NCBI GenBank assembly: GCA_021737785.1
Contig: JAIPDI010000019.1
Span: 29,997-93,996 of the forward strand
Direction: 5' to 3'
Length of the DNA: 64,000 nucleotides
Source of the DNA: Deltaproteobacteria bacterium
GTDB taxonomy: Bacteria > Desulfobacterota > DSM-4660 > Desulfatiglandales > Desulfatiglandaceae
The notes under the pieces were generated by a model. That model did not search any database. It was given only the letters and a program-made list of their open reading frames with translations, and was not told the DNA's origin. Positions 47,190 through 56,040 of this stretch are shown piece after piece. Position numbers and translations under genes: made by a program. Each line of letters opens with the position of its first letter. The stretch's first letter is position 1.

Positions 47190-48353
47190 GTGGAAAATCC
47201 GGATGTCATTGATGACCGCGATCCAACATATGGAATTCTATATGTGGTATCCACGCCCATCGGCAATCTGGAAGACATTACCTTGAGGGCCTTGAAAATC
47301 CTGAAAAGCGTTGACATGATCGCCGCAGAGAATGTCTCTCATACAAGACATCTGTGTGAGCGTTATGGCGCCAAAACAGCCCTCACGAGCTATCACCAGC
47401 ATAATCAGAACACGAAGACCGAACCGCTCATCCGCCGGCTCAAGTCCGGGGTGAACATTGCCCTTGTGACCGATGCCGGGACCCCCGGCATTTCTGATCC
47501 GGGGGTGCGGCTGATCAACCGGGCGGCGGAGGAGGGCATCAGGGTAAGGCCTGTTCCAGGGCCTTCGGCAGTGGTGGCCGCGCTATCTGTATCCGGCCTT
47601 CCCACGGATCGTTTTCTATTCCTGGGATTTTTGTCAAATAAGCCAGGGAAGAGAAAAAAGGAGCTGAAAAGACTGGTCTCGGAAACCCGTACCATGGTTT
47701 TTTACGAGGCCCCGCATCGCATCCAGGCGATGTTGGCCGATCTGGAAGAGATATTCGGAGAGAGACGAATGGTCATGCTGAGGGAGATGACCAAAGTCTT
47801 TGAGGAGGTAAAGCGGGGCGCCCCGGGAGATATCCTGGCCTCTCTCACGCCGGAGAAAATCAGGGGTGAATTTACACTCGTGGTGGCAGGGAGTGAATCT
47901 AAAGAGGCATCCAGAGGATTAAGCGAAAAGGCCTTAAATCAGATAAAGTCGCTGATCAGGACCGACCGGAGGAGCACAAAGGATATCGCTGCTCTGATCT
48001 CTGAAGAAGAAGGATTGGCCTATCGGCAGGTATACAAAGCATGCCTTGACGAAAAAAGTAAGGCAGGAGGAGAGAACACCGTGGAATCCGTCAGAAGACT
48101 CAAGGTCAGAAACAGCTTGGGCCTTCATGCCCGGTCGGCCGCCAAGATAGTGGAATTGGGGAGGCAGTATGATTCCCGACTCTTTCTCAAGAAAGATGAC
48201 CAAGAGGTGGATGGTTCCAGCATCCTGTCCATACTGACGTTGGCATGCCCCAAAGGAACCCAGATGGAGGCCAGGATTGTGGGAGACGATTCGGAGAACT
48301 TTATGGAAAAATTGAGTGAGTTATTTGAGCGAAACTTTGGAGAGCGGGCATGA
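47190..48353 (+). CDS. rsmI: RsmI 16S rRNA methyltransferase fused to HPr
   Basis: 387 residues in one open frame. Residues 1-285 are RsmI (2'-O-methylation of C1402 in 16S rRNA): TPIGNLEDITLRALKIL, LVTDAGTPGISDPG, PGPSAVVAALSVSGL. Residues from Val298 are a full HPr phosphocarrier: LKVRNSLGLHARSAAK with His313 at the position of HPr His15, and VDGSSILSILTLACPKG with Ser344 at the position of Ser46. A GTG (48081) with AGGAGG 10 bases upstream begins the HPr part in frame, so HPr may also be made alone. Stop overlaps the enzyme I start (ATGA). Confidence 0.93.
   Translation: MENPDVIDDRDPTYGILYVVSTPIGNLEDITLRALKILKSVDMIAAENVSHTRHLCERYGAKTALTSYHQHNQNTKTEPLIRRLKSGVNIALVTDAGTPGISDPGVRLINRAAEEGIRVRPVPGPSAVVAALSVSGLPTDRFLFLGFLSNKPGKRKKELKRLVSETRTMVFYEAPHRIQAMLADLEEIFGERRMVMLREMTKVFEEVKRGAPGDILASLTPEKIRGEFTLVVAGSESKEASRGLSEKALNQIKSLIRTDRRSTKDIAALISEEEGLAYRQVYKACLDEKSKAGGENTVESVRRLKVRNSLGLHARSAAKIVELGRQYDSRLFLKKDDQEVDGSSILSILTLACPKGTQMEARIVGDDSENFMEKLSELFERNFGERA
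48065..48083 (+). promoter_or_regulatory. ptsH: Internal ribosome binding site and GTG start for a stand-alone HPr
   Basis: AGGAGG (48065-48070), 10-base spacer, GTG (48081-48083), followed by GAA TCC GTC AGA. It would give a free HPr of 90 residues starting M(V)ESVRRLKV, the normal HPr size, with His at position 16. Standard strength by eye. Confidence 0.6.
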
Positions 48354-50134
48354 AAATGGATTCTGTGACCGCCCAAAAAGAGCTGCGGGGGATTCCCGTC
48401 TATCCCGATATCGTCATCGGCAAGGCCCATCTGGTGGACCGGTCAAAGGCCAAGATCCTGTACCAGTGCTTTGTCAACGAAGCGCAGTTGAATCGGGAGG
48501 TGGAACGATTTGAAGAGGCCCTCCGCTCGGTGGAGGCCCAGTTTATTTCTCTCAAGAACAAGATGCCGGATATGGTGAAGGACCAGGCCTTTATATTGGA
48601 CAGCCACCTGATGATCCTTAAGGACAGCATGCTCCGCGACTCCACCATCAATAAGATCCTTGAGGAAAAGATAAATGCCGAATGGGCCCTCAAGAAAACA
48701 CTGGAAGAGATACGAGGTGTCTTTGAACAAATCGATGACGATTATATCAGCAAACGCATCAGCGATGTGGAGAATGTTACGGATCGCCTCCTCAGGACCC
48801 TTTCCGGCGACAGCGGGCACAGCCTGAGTGATATCAATCAGAGAGTGATCATTGTTGCGCATGATCTGTCGCCGGCGGATACCACTGAATTGAATACCGC
48901 CAAGGTGATGGGGTTCATTACCGATGTTGGGGGGAAGACCTCCCATACCGCCATCATGGCCCAGGCCCTGGAAATTCCGGCGGTGGTTGGTCTTGAGCAC
49001 GCGACTGCCTTTGTGCAAGACGGCGATCTCCTGATTGTTGATGGGACCTCCGGCGTGGTCGTGATCAATCCCGAAGACAGCGACATCATCCTTTATCAGG
49101 AACGGAAGCTCCAACTCCAGAAATACAGGTCCAGCATCGCCCGGATGAGCCATCTCCCGGCGGAGACCCCTGACGGGCATCGGATTGCCATTACCGCCAA
49201 CATCGAGTTCTTGGAAGAAGTGACTGCTGCCAAAGATTATGGCGGCGAAGGGATTGGGCTTTACAGAACGGAATTCCTCTATCTTAGAGGAAAAGGCTTC
49301 CCAGATGAAGAGGAACTGTTTGAAGACTATCGGGAGGTCGTGGAGATCATGCGGCCGGCACCGGTCAGCATTCGGACCCTGGACTTAGGAGGCGATAAGT
49401 TTGCGTCAGAGACGTCCATGTCCAACGAGAATAATCCTGCACTCGGGCTGAGGGCCATTCGTTTCTGCCTGCGGGAGCCGGAGATATTCAAAGTCCAGCT
49501 CCGTGCGATTCTCAGGGCGAGTGCCTTCGGCAGCATCCGATTGATGTTCCCGATGATCTCCGGTCTCCAGGAACTATTGGATGCAAAGATAATTCTGGAC
49601 GAGGTCAAAGAAGACCTGAATCAGGAACATATCCCGTATGATAACGCCATGGAAGTCGGGATTATGGTTGAGATCCCCTCAGCCGTTACCATGGCCGAGG
49701 TCTTGGCCCGTCATGTCGATTTTTTCAGTATCGGAACCAATGATCTAATCCAGTACGCCCTCGCCATTGACCGGGTCAATGAGCACGTGGCCTACATGTA
49801 TCAGCCGTTTCATCCGGCCATTCTCAGGATGATCCGGCAGGTGGTCGTGGCGGGCAGAAATGCCGGGATACCGGTTTCCCTGTGTGGGGAGATGGCAGGC
49901 GATCCCCTTTGCATTTCCATTTTGTTAGGGATCGGCCTCGACGCGCTCAGCATGAACGCCAGGGCAATCCCTCTCATCAAAAAAATGGTAAGGGCGATTC
50001 CGATGGAACAGGCCCGGGCAGACCTGGAAAAGATCATGTTGCTGAACACCGCCAAAGAAGTGCGGACCTTTATCTTGCAGCAGACCCGGGGGATATTTCC
50101 CGAGTTGGAGGAAAAGGGATACCTCCTGAATTGA
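48350..50134 (+). CDS. ptsI: PTS enzyme I (phosphoenolpyruvate-protein phosphotransferase)
   Basis: 594 residues, near the usual 575. N-terminal HPr-interacting helices, phosphohistidine His199 in GGKTSHTAIMAQA, PEP-binding domain with GEGIGLYRTEFLYL, DLGGDKF, FSIGTNDLIQYALAIDR and the Cys loop SLCGEMAGDP. It transfers phosphate from PEP to HPr. No sugar-specific EII gene is nearby; in Desulfobacterota such pairs often serve regulation. Start ATG overlaps the preceding stop, coupling it to HPr. Confidence 0.95.
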   Translation: MKMDSVTAQKELRGIPVYPDIVIGKAHLVDRSKAKILYQCFVNEAQLNREVERFEEALRSVEAQFISLKNKMPDMVKDQAFILDSHLMILKDSMLRDSTINKILEEKINAEWALKKTLEEIRGVFEQIDDDYISKRISDVENVTDRLLRTLSGDSGHSLSDINQRVIIVAHDLSPADTTELNTAKVMGFITDVGGKTSHTAIMAQALEIPAVVGLEHATAFVQDGDLLIVDGTSGVVVINPEDSDIILYQERKLQLQKYRSSIARMSHLPAETPDGHRIAITANIEFLEEVTAAKDYGGEGIGLYRTEFLYLRGKGFPDEEELFEDYREVVEIMRPAPVSIRTLDLGGDKFASETSMSNENNPALGLRAIRFCLREPEIFKVQLRAILRASAFGSIRLMFPMISGLQELLDAKIILDEVKEDLNQEHIPYDNAMEVGIMVEIPSAVTMAEVLARHVDFFSIGTNDLIQYALAIDRVNEHVAYMYQPFHPAILRMIRQVVVAGRNAGIPVSLCGEMAGDPLCISILLGIGLDALSMNARAIPLIKKMVRAIPMEQARADLEKIMLLNTAKEVRTFILQQTRGIFPELEEKGYLLN

Positions 50135-50281
50135 TTATCGACGATTACATATGGACTGCTGAAGCATCCAAAATCAAAGGCCCGGTTTCGACGGATTTTT
50201 ATCATCCAATGATAATTGAAGGACAGCCATGCGAATGAGACATCGAAGGACCTTGGATGGGCATTTGGGAGGGGCGGTTTT

Positions 50282-50755
50282 ATGCCGGTGATTCGGGATT
50301 CAGCGATAAAGACGGTCTGTCAAAATAAAAAGGCCGGTCATGAGTACTATCTTGACGAATTTATTGAGGCGGGCATGGTGCTTCTGGGCGCAGAGGTGAA
50401 ATCCCTCAGGGAGGGACGGGCCAATCTTGTGGACAGTTATGCCAGGGTGCGGCGGGGTGAAGTTTTTCTATATAACATGCATATTTCTCCCTATCCATTT
50501 GCCCATGGGGCTGACCTGGATCCGACCCGGGCTCGAAAGCTTCTGCTGAACAATAAGGAGATCAGACGTCTGATCGGAAAGACCGAGCTGAAAGGGTATT
50601 CCCTGATCCCCACCAAAGTCTATTTTAAAAAGGGGCGGGCCAAGGTGGAAATCGCTCTGGCAAGAGGAAAGAAGAAATATGACAAGCGGAGGTCATTGAA
50701 GGAAAAGGAGTTGAAACGGGAGATGGATCAGGCCCGTAAGAAAAGTAATTATTGA
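50282..50755 (+). CDS. smpB: SsrA-binding protein SmpB
   Basis: 157 residues. Motifs NKKAGHEYYLDEFIEAGMVLLGAEVKSLREGRANLVDSYA and the C-terminal basic tail KKKYDKRRSLKEKELKREM are diagnostic. It binds tmRNA and brings it to stalled ribosomes. ATG 50282 is chosen with GGGAGGGG about 6-13 bases upstream; an in-frame ATG 50216 exists. It is followed within 75 bp by ssrA, a natural partner arrangement. Confidence 0.96.
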   Translation: MPVIRDSAIKTVCQNKKAGHEYYLDEFIEAGMVLLGAEVKSLREGRANLVDSYARVRRGEVFLYNMHISPYPFAHGADLDPTRARKLLLNNKEIRRLIGKTELKGYSLIPTKVYFKKGRAKVEIALARGKKKYDKRRSLKEKELKREMDQARKKSNY

Positions 50756-50827
50756 CAACCGGGCCATCCGTAATTATTATTAAACCAACAAAATAACCAA
50801 TGACTTTTCATCCATAATCTTCGTTTG

Positions 50828-51185
50828 AGGGGGCGAAACGGCTTCGACGGGGATAATTGAAGTGTAGGTTGCATACCGAGGTTCCAGCTGCTCGTAAAAC
50901 AGGTGGGCTTAACACAAACGCAGACGATTATGCGTATGCCTTAGCCGCATAAAATAGGCTAACGTCTTCTCGGTCTTTGCCTGCGTGACCGAAAAAGACG
51001 TCGACTAGCGGGCTAGCTGATCCGTTGGACCTGTGAAACGGAAAGGCGAAACTTTACACAGGTTAGCTTCTAGGACGCCTTGCCCAATTGTGATCCCTGA
51101 GGTGAAATTTAAAAATTGGGCTAAGTATGTAGACGCCTATGCGGAATGTTTCCGGACGGGGGTTCGACTCCCCCCGCCTCCACCA
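50828..51185 (+). ncRNA. ssrA: Transfer-messenger RNA
   Basis: 358 bases. The 5' end GGGGGCG pairs with CGCCTCC before the terminal ACCA/CCA, forming the tRNA-like acceptor stem (one G-U). The T-arm GGGGGTTCGACTCCCCC is complete, and the 5' part has the GGCTTCGACGGGG segment of all one-piece tmRNAs. The tag frame at 50914-50952 reads ACA AAC GCA GAC GAT TAT ... ending NADDYAYALAA-stop. The resume codon (ACA or AAC) is uncertain. A terminator follows. With SmpB it rescues stalled ribosomes and marks proteins for degradation. Confidence 0.97.
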
Positions 51186-51218
51186 AAAAAAGATCCAAGA
51201 AGCCCCCAAAACGCCTTT

Positions 51219-51254
51219 AACCCCCGATTTCCTCACAGGATTCGGGGGTTTTTC
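51219..51254 (+). terminator. Rho-independent terminator of ssrA
   Basis: AACCCCCGA and TCGGGGGTT enclose an AT-rich loop, followed by TTTCTTTC. A clear stem plus T-rich tail 34 bases after the tmRNA CCA end. Confidence 0.9.
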
Positions 51255-51268
51255 TTTCATAACGCCAC

Positions 51269-51439
51269 AGTCCAAAGTTCTCGTAATATATTGATTTTAT
51301 TGAATGCATAAATTCCAGGCCGTCATTCCGGCGCAAGCCGGAATCCAGTGTCTTTTTAAGAAGTTAAATGTTCTGGATGCCGGTCGAAGATCCCGTACTT
51401 GCGGGGATCAAGGCCGGCATGACGTGAGAACTTTGGACT
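51269..51439. mobile_element. MITE-like nested palindromic element
   Basis: Perfect 14-bp terminal inverted repeats: AGTCCAAAGTTCTC (51269-51282) and GAGAACTTTGGACT (51426-51439), 171 bp apart. Inside: ATTCCGGC-GCAA-GCCGGAAT (51325-51344), an 8-bp stem with a GNRA-type loop, and ATGCCGG ... CCGGCAT around an inner GATCCC ... GGGGATC. The GTCATTCCGGCGCAAGCCGG core belongs to a widespread intergenic repeat type. No target-site duplication is evident and it encodes nothing. It lies after the ssrA terminator; 51440-51565 holds no gene. Confidence 0.7.
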
Positions 51440-51565
51440 CTCAAGTTTCACAAGGGGTCACCATTCAAATTCCGTCATTTGGCCCGTCAAACGGATCCCC
51501 GTCTCCACCGATCACAGGAGATGCACGTCCAGGAACCTTCTCCGAGATCTTTGATGGGCCCCTTT

Positions 51566-52936
51566 TCATTCATCCCTGTATGTATCCAGCTGATATCCTT
51601 TTATCTTCTTGTGAAGGTTGCTTCTTTCGATACCGATGGCCTCGGCTGTCTGGGAGATGTTTCCGTTGAACTGCTGCAGCTTTGCCTGAATAAATGCCTT
51701 CTCGAACTGGCTTTTTGCCTCTTTGAGGGAATCGGACACAACACCCGATTCAACGCTGGTTTTCGCCTCGGAGGTCCGGTTGTAAGGTAATGGAATATCT
51801 TTGGCCTGGATAATTTTCCCTGGCACCATGATCATGAGCCTCTCGATAAGGTTCTTCAATTCTCTGACATTTCCAGGCCAATCGTATCTCTGAAGGATGG
51901 AGATGGCCTCCTCGGAGATCTCTTTTGCCTCAATATTCGTGGTCAGGGAAAATTCCGATATAAATTCCCTTGCCAGGCTGGGGATATCCTCAAGCCGCTC
52001 CCTGAGAGACGGTACCCGGATGGGGATGACATTCAGCCGGAAGTACAGATCATCCCTGAAGGTGCCTTTTTCGATTTCGGCTTCAAGGTCTTTATTGGTC
52101 GCTGCGATCACTCTCACATCCACGTGAATGGTCTTGGTTCCCCCTACCCTCTCGAATTTTTGTTCCTGCAAGATCCTGAGGGTTTTCGACTGGGCCTTCA
52201 GACTCATATCGCCGATCTCATCGAGAAAAATGGTCCCTTCGTGGGCGGAATCAAATTTCCCCTTTCTCATGGTGGAGGCCCCGGTAAATGCGCCCTTCTC
52301 ATGACCGAAAAGCTCGCTCTCGATGAGGTCCTCAGGTATGGCCGCGCAATTTACTTCCACGATAGGCTTGTGACTGCGCCGGCTCAAGAGGTGGATGGTG
52401 TGGGCCACAAGCTCCTTTCCTGTACCGTTTTCCCCTGAAATAAGGACCCATGCATTGGTAGGGGCGACGATCTTGATCTGCTCCTTCAATTCCTTAATCG
52501 CCCTGCTGCTGCCGGTGATGTGATACCTGTTCCGTTCCCTTTCCTTGAGAAGGCTCACCTCCTCCTCTAGTCTATAATATTCAAGGGCATTATTGATGGA
52601 GAGGAGAAGCTTGTCCAGGGAAAGCGGCTTTTCCACGAAATCGTAGGCCCCTATTTTGGTCGCCTTCACTGCGGTTTCGATGCTGCCGTGCCCCGACATC
52701 ATGACCACCTGAAGGTTTGAATACTCCGCTTTGATCCTTTGCAGGGTCTCAAGGCCGTCAAGTCCCGGCATCCAGATATCCAGGAGGACCAGATCCGGCG
52801 TTGCCTCCTTGATCTTATCCAATGCCTCTGTCCCGCTCTCGGCAGTCAGAACCTCAAACCCTTCATCTGAAAGAATACCGATCAGTGACTGAAGAATACT
52901 CTTTTCATCGTCCACGATTAAAATCGTCTTTGCCAT
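51566..52936 (-). CDS. NtrX-like sigma-54-dependent response regulator
   Basis: 456 residues. Receiver domain with phosphorylatable Asp in LLDIWMPGLDGLET and the NtrX-like KIGAYDFVEKPLSLDKLLL; AAA+ domain with Walker A GENGTGKELVAH, the sigma-54-contacting loop GAFTGA and Walker B GTIFLDEIGD; a Fis-type C-terminal helix-turn-helix (NISQTAEAIGIERSNLHKKIKGYQL). It activates sigma-54 promoters when phosphorylated. No histidine kinase is in the window. It lies 16 bp downstream of lpxB on the same strand, so it may be read with the envelope operon. Confidence 0.92.
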   Translation of the reverse strand: MAKTILIVDDEKSILQSLIGILSDEGFEVLTAESGTEALDKIKEATPDLVLLDIWMPGLDGLETLQRIKAEYSNLQVVMMSGHGSIETAVKATKIGAYDFVEKPLSLDKLLLSINNALEYYRLEEEVSLLKERERNRYHITGSSRAIKELKEQIKIVAPTNAWVLISGENGTGKELVAHTIHLLSRRSHKPIVEVNCAAIPEDLIESELFGHEKGAFTGASTMRKGKFDSAHEGTIFLDEIGDMSLKAQSKTLRILQEQKFERVGGTKTIHVDVRVIAATNKDLEAEIEKGTFRDDLYFRLNVIPIRVPSLRERLEDIPSLAREFISEFSLTTNIEAKEISEEAISILQRYDWPGNVRELKNLIERLMIMVPGKIIQAKDIPLPYNRTSEAKTSVESGVVSDSLKEAKSQFEKAFIQAKLQQFNGNISQTAEAIGIERSNLHKKIKGYQLDTYRDE

Positions 52937-52952
52937 TTAGATATCGCTCCAT

Positions 52953-54104
52953 TCATTCCATCATCTCAATGGCTATTCGGGCGGCCTTTTCAGATGCCCC
53001 GCCCTTTCCGAGGTCTTTACGTATCCCTTTCAGCTTTACGATCATCTTTTCCCTCCTCTCCTCATCTTCGAGGAGCGAAAGTGCCTCGCTGGCAAGCCTG
53101 TCAGGCGTCACCTCGTCCTGGATCAATTCCGGGACCACCCTCTCACCGGCTACGAGGTTTACCAACCCGATAAACGGCACCCTGATCAACTTCTTTCCGA
53201 GCCAGTAGGAGAAAGGGGCGACCTTGTATACCACAACCATGGGGATTCCCATGATTGCCGTATCCAGGGTCGCCGTGCCTGAGGCTACCAGCGCAATATG
53301 GCAGTGCTCCAGTGTCCGGTAGACGTCGTTTTGGTGGATTTCTATATTCAATGGGGTGTTTCGGACAAAGGTCTCGACATATTTACGTTCAATGGTCTGG
53401 GCCAACGGCAGCAGGCATTGGATGTGGGGATATTTGGTCTTGAGGATCTCCACGGCCCGGATCATGACAGGGAGGAGATTTCTGAGTTCATCCTTCCGGC
53501 TCCCCGGAAGCAACCCCACGACCGGATGTCGCATATGGGTCTTGCTCTGAAGGCCTGGGCCCCTGGCCTGGGTCCGGCCCGGCAAGACGCGCTCCCGAAC
53601 TTTGGATTCAAATTCATCCACCAGGGGGTGCCCCACATAATCGACGTTCAGACCTCGTTTTCCGTAAAACGATTTTTCGAACGGCAGGATGACTGCCATA
53701 CGGTCGACCCGCCTGGCTATCTTCTTTACCCGTCCCCCCCGCCATGCCCATACCTGGGGGCTTATATAGTACAGGACAGGGATACCCAGCCCCTTGGCGA
53801 TCCGGGCCAGATAAAGATTGAAGTCTGGGTAGTCAATGAGGATCAAGAGGTCCGGACGAAGACTTTTCAGCGCAGATTTCATCGTACCCGCCGCCTTGAC
53901 GATGGTTCGGACTTTGCGCAGGACCTCGGTCAAGCCGACCACGGCCATATCCGAGGATGAGACGAGTATCCTGACCCCTGCTTGAGCCATGCTGCTGCCC
54001 CCGATGCCCTCAAAGACCACGCCGGGGTTTAAGCGCTTGAGGGCCTTCACGAGATTGGACCCGTGCAGGTCGGCCGAGGCCTCACCGGCAACGATCAGTA
54101 CCAG
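52953..54104 (-). CDS. lpxB: Lipid-A-disaccharide synthase
   Basis: 383 residues if translation starts at a CTG (54104), the same length as E. coli LpxB (382). The conserved N-terminus LVLIVAGEASADLHGSNLV is read in frame but contains no ATG, GTG or TTG; the first canonical start is GTG 54050, which would cut off the GEAS(G/A)DLHG motif. GGAG stands 8 bases before the CTG. Downstream motifs YYISPQVWAWRGGRVKKI and GSRKDELRNLLPV are typical of this glycosyltransferase, which joins lipid X to UDP-2,3-diacylglucosamine at the inner membrane. The gfo stop lies 16 bases before the CTG. Confidence 0.9.
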   Translation of the reverse strand: MVLIVAGEASADLHGSNLVKALKRLNPGVVFEGIGGSSMAQAGVRILVSSSDMAVVGLTEVLRKVRTIVKAAGTMKSALKSLRPDLLILIDYPDFNLYLARIAKGLGIPVLYYISPQVWAWRGGRVKKIARRVDRMAVILPFEKSFYGKRGLNVDYVGHPLVDEFESKVRERVLPGRTQARGPGLQSKTHMRHPVVGLLPGSRKDELRNLLPVMIRAVEILKTKYPHIQCLLPLAQTIERKYVETFVRNTPLNIEIHQNDVYRTLEHCHIALVASGTATLDTAIMGIPMVVVYKVAPFSYWLGKKLIRVPFIGLVNLVAGERVVPELIQDEVTPDRLASEALSLLEDEERREKMIVKLKGIRKDLGKGGASEKAARIAIEMME

Positions 54105-54120
54105 CCGACGATCTCCGGTA

Positions 54121-55092
54121 TCAGAAGGCGGGGCTAAAATTCTGGCAGCCTCTCTCTATCTGGTCGATGATGTTAAGGGCGATTCTCAAGGCATTTCGCC
54201 CGTCCTGGCCGGTCACCACAGGTTCGGATTGGTTCATGACGGCATTGATAAACGCCCTTATCTCGTCATTCAGGGGGTCGCTATCCGCATACTTTTTCTT
54301 GCTTGTGGTCACTTCGGGAAAATTGTGAGAATTTTTCTTCTGATTGTCAAGGCTGATCACGGTGAGCTGACGTTTTCCGCAATCGGCAGACAGATAGGCA
54401 TCCGGCTGAAACACACGGATCTTTCTCAGCATTTTCCCGGATACCCGGCTCGCGGTCAGATTGGCAGCGGTTCCGTCTTCAAAAATGATCCTGGCATTGG
54501 CGATGTCGGTCTTATTGGTAATGACAGGCATACCCACGGCGTGGACCTCTCTCACCTCTGACCGGATCATGTGAAGAATAATGTCCAGGTCGTGGATCAT
54601 CAGGTCAAGGACCACGTCAACATCAAGCCCCCTTGTGGTAAAAAGGTTCATGCGGTGGGACTCCACAAAAACGGGGTTGTTCAGCAGCGGCATCATCTTG
54701 ACAATGGCGGGGTTAAACCGTTCGACAAGACCCACTTGAAGCACCAGATTCCGTTCCCGGGCCATGCGGATGAGGGTATCCGCCTCGCTTAAGTCATAGG
54801 TGATCGGCTTTTCGATGAGCATGTGCACCCCTTCGGCCAGAACATCTTTGGCCACCTCAAAGTGCATCTCCGTCGTCACGGCCAGACTGACGGCATCCAC
54901 CTTGTCCAGGATATGCCGGTGATCCGCGTATGCCTTTGTGTGGTAACGCCGGGCGATCTCATTGACGCGATCCCTGTCCACATCCACAACGCCCACGAGT
55001 TCCACCCCCGGGTGCGCCCTGTACTTCTGTACATGGTACTCCCCCAGATGCCCGACACCGATAACCCCGATTCTCGTCTTTATCTGTTCCAT
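54121..55092 (-). CDS. Gfo/Idh/MocA-family NAD(P)-dependent oxidoreductase in the lpx operon
   Basis: 323 residues. Rossmann motif IGVIGVGHLGEYH at the N-terminus, the catalytic EKPITYD motif (residues about 93-99) and the HDLDIILH substrate motif. Located between lpxI and lpxB. GnnA, which oxidises UDP-GlcNAc so that GnnB can aminate it for 3-amino lipid A, is a member of this family found near lpxA in some bacteria. No aminotransferase is adjacent here, so the role in lipid A is only a suggestion. Confidence 0.82.
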   Translation of the reverse strand: MEQIKTRIGVIGVGHLGEYHVQKYRAHPGVELVGVVDVDRDRVNEIARRYHTKAYADHRHILDKVDAVSLAVTTEMHFEVAKDVLAEGVHMLIEKPITYDLSEADTLIRMARERNLVLQVGLVERFNPAIVKMMPLLNNPVFVESHRMNLFTTRGLDVDVVLDLMIHDLDIILHMIRSEVREVHAVGMPVITNKTDIANARIIFEDGTAANLTASRVSGKMLRKIRVFQPDAYLSADCGKRQLTVISLDNQKKNSHNFPEVTTSKKKYADSDPLNDEIRAFINAVMNQSEPVVTGQDGRNALRIALNIIDQIERGCQNFSPAF

Positions 55093-55165
55093 TTCAGGAT
55101 CTCACATCCATCGGCCAAATCATTTACCTTATGACAATATTCCTCAACCTTTTCGATCCTGCGCA

Positions 55166-55987
55166 TCAAGGTGCGGTGCCCAGAGAAACAATGGCGATAT
55201 TCTTCCTGTCGGCCTCGGCAATCATCTCTGTTTTGTCAAACAAGAGGGTATTCCCTGCCTCCACGGCCAACACGGCACCCTTTACCCGTGAGAGGGTCCG
55301 TACGGTCTCAAGACCCACACAGGGAACATCAAATCGGAGATCCTGCCCGGGTTTACTCACCTTTACGACGACCGCCTTTTCCTGAGCCAGCTTCCCCCCC
55401 CTGAGAATGGTTGCATCGGTGCCATCAATGGCTTCAAGGGCCAGAACGGTCTTCTTCCTCACCACCACACACTGACCGATATCCAGACGACCCAGTTCCT
55501 TGGCCATCTTCCATCCAAACCGGATATCTTCCTTTTCGGCCTTGCTGGGACGCCTCGCTGTGAGGCATCCTTCCGGGGCAATGAGTTCGGGCAAGAACCG
55601 GGTGGAATTGGTAATTGTCAGCCCTTCCTTGTCCAGCTCTCTGGCAACGGCCCTGAGAATGTCATCATCATGAAAGAAGGCAAGTTTCGACATGATGGCC
55701 AGCCCTTTCAAGTCAGGCCTGATCTCGAACATCCGCTTTTTGGTGATGGTCCCTGCCATCAAGACCTCTGTGACGCCGCGCGATTTGAACGTCTTTATCA
55801 ATTGCCCCAACTGTCCCAGCTTGACCCAGACAATTTCATCCACCTGGCTCGAGAGTTCCGGATCGGTTTCACCCAGGTGGGCCACGGCAACGACCCGCAA
55901 CCCCTCCTTTCTGGCAGCCTCTGCGATAAGGAGCGGAAACTGGCCGCCACCGGCAATGATGCCGATTATTCCGCTATTCTTCCCCAT
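55166..55987 (-). CDS. lpxI: UDP-2,3-diacylglucosamine pyrophosphatase LpxI
   Basis: 273 residues. GIIAGGGQFPLLIAEAARKEG at the N-terminus, AGTITKKRMFEIRPDL and the C-terminal CVVVRKKTVLALEAIDGTD...VKVSKPGQDLRFDVPCVG are typical of LpxI (former DUF1009). It makes lipid X, the step done by LpxH in E. coli. Placed between lpxA and lpxB as in many delta- and alphaproteobacteria. Confidence 0.93.
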   Translation of the reverse strand: MGKNSGIIGIIAGGGQFPLLIAEAARKEGLRVVAVAHLGETDPELSSQVDEIVWVKLGQLGQLIKTFKSRGVTEVLMAGTITKKRMFEIRPDLKGLAIMSKLAFFHDDDILRAVARELDKEGLTITNSTRFLPELIAPEGCLTARRPSKAEKEDIRFGWKMAKELGRLDIGQCVVVRKKTVLALEAIDGTDATILRGGKLAQEKAVVVKVSKPGQDLRFDVPCVGLETVRTLSRVKGAVLAVEAGNTLLFDKTEMIAEADRKNIAIVSLGTAP

Positions 55988-56040
55988 AGTTTATCTGGCC
56001 TGAAAAGCATGTTTATTCCGGCCGCACAATGGGACCATAT

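Noticed and set aside
51033..51311. Short frames on both strands across the 3' half of ssrA
   Set aside because: The region is the tmRNA tRNA-like domain and terminator, so these frames are artefacts.
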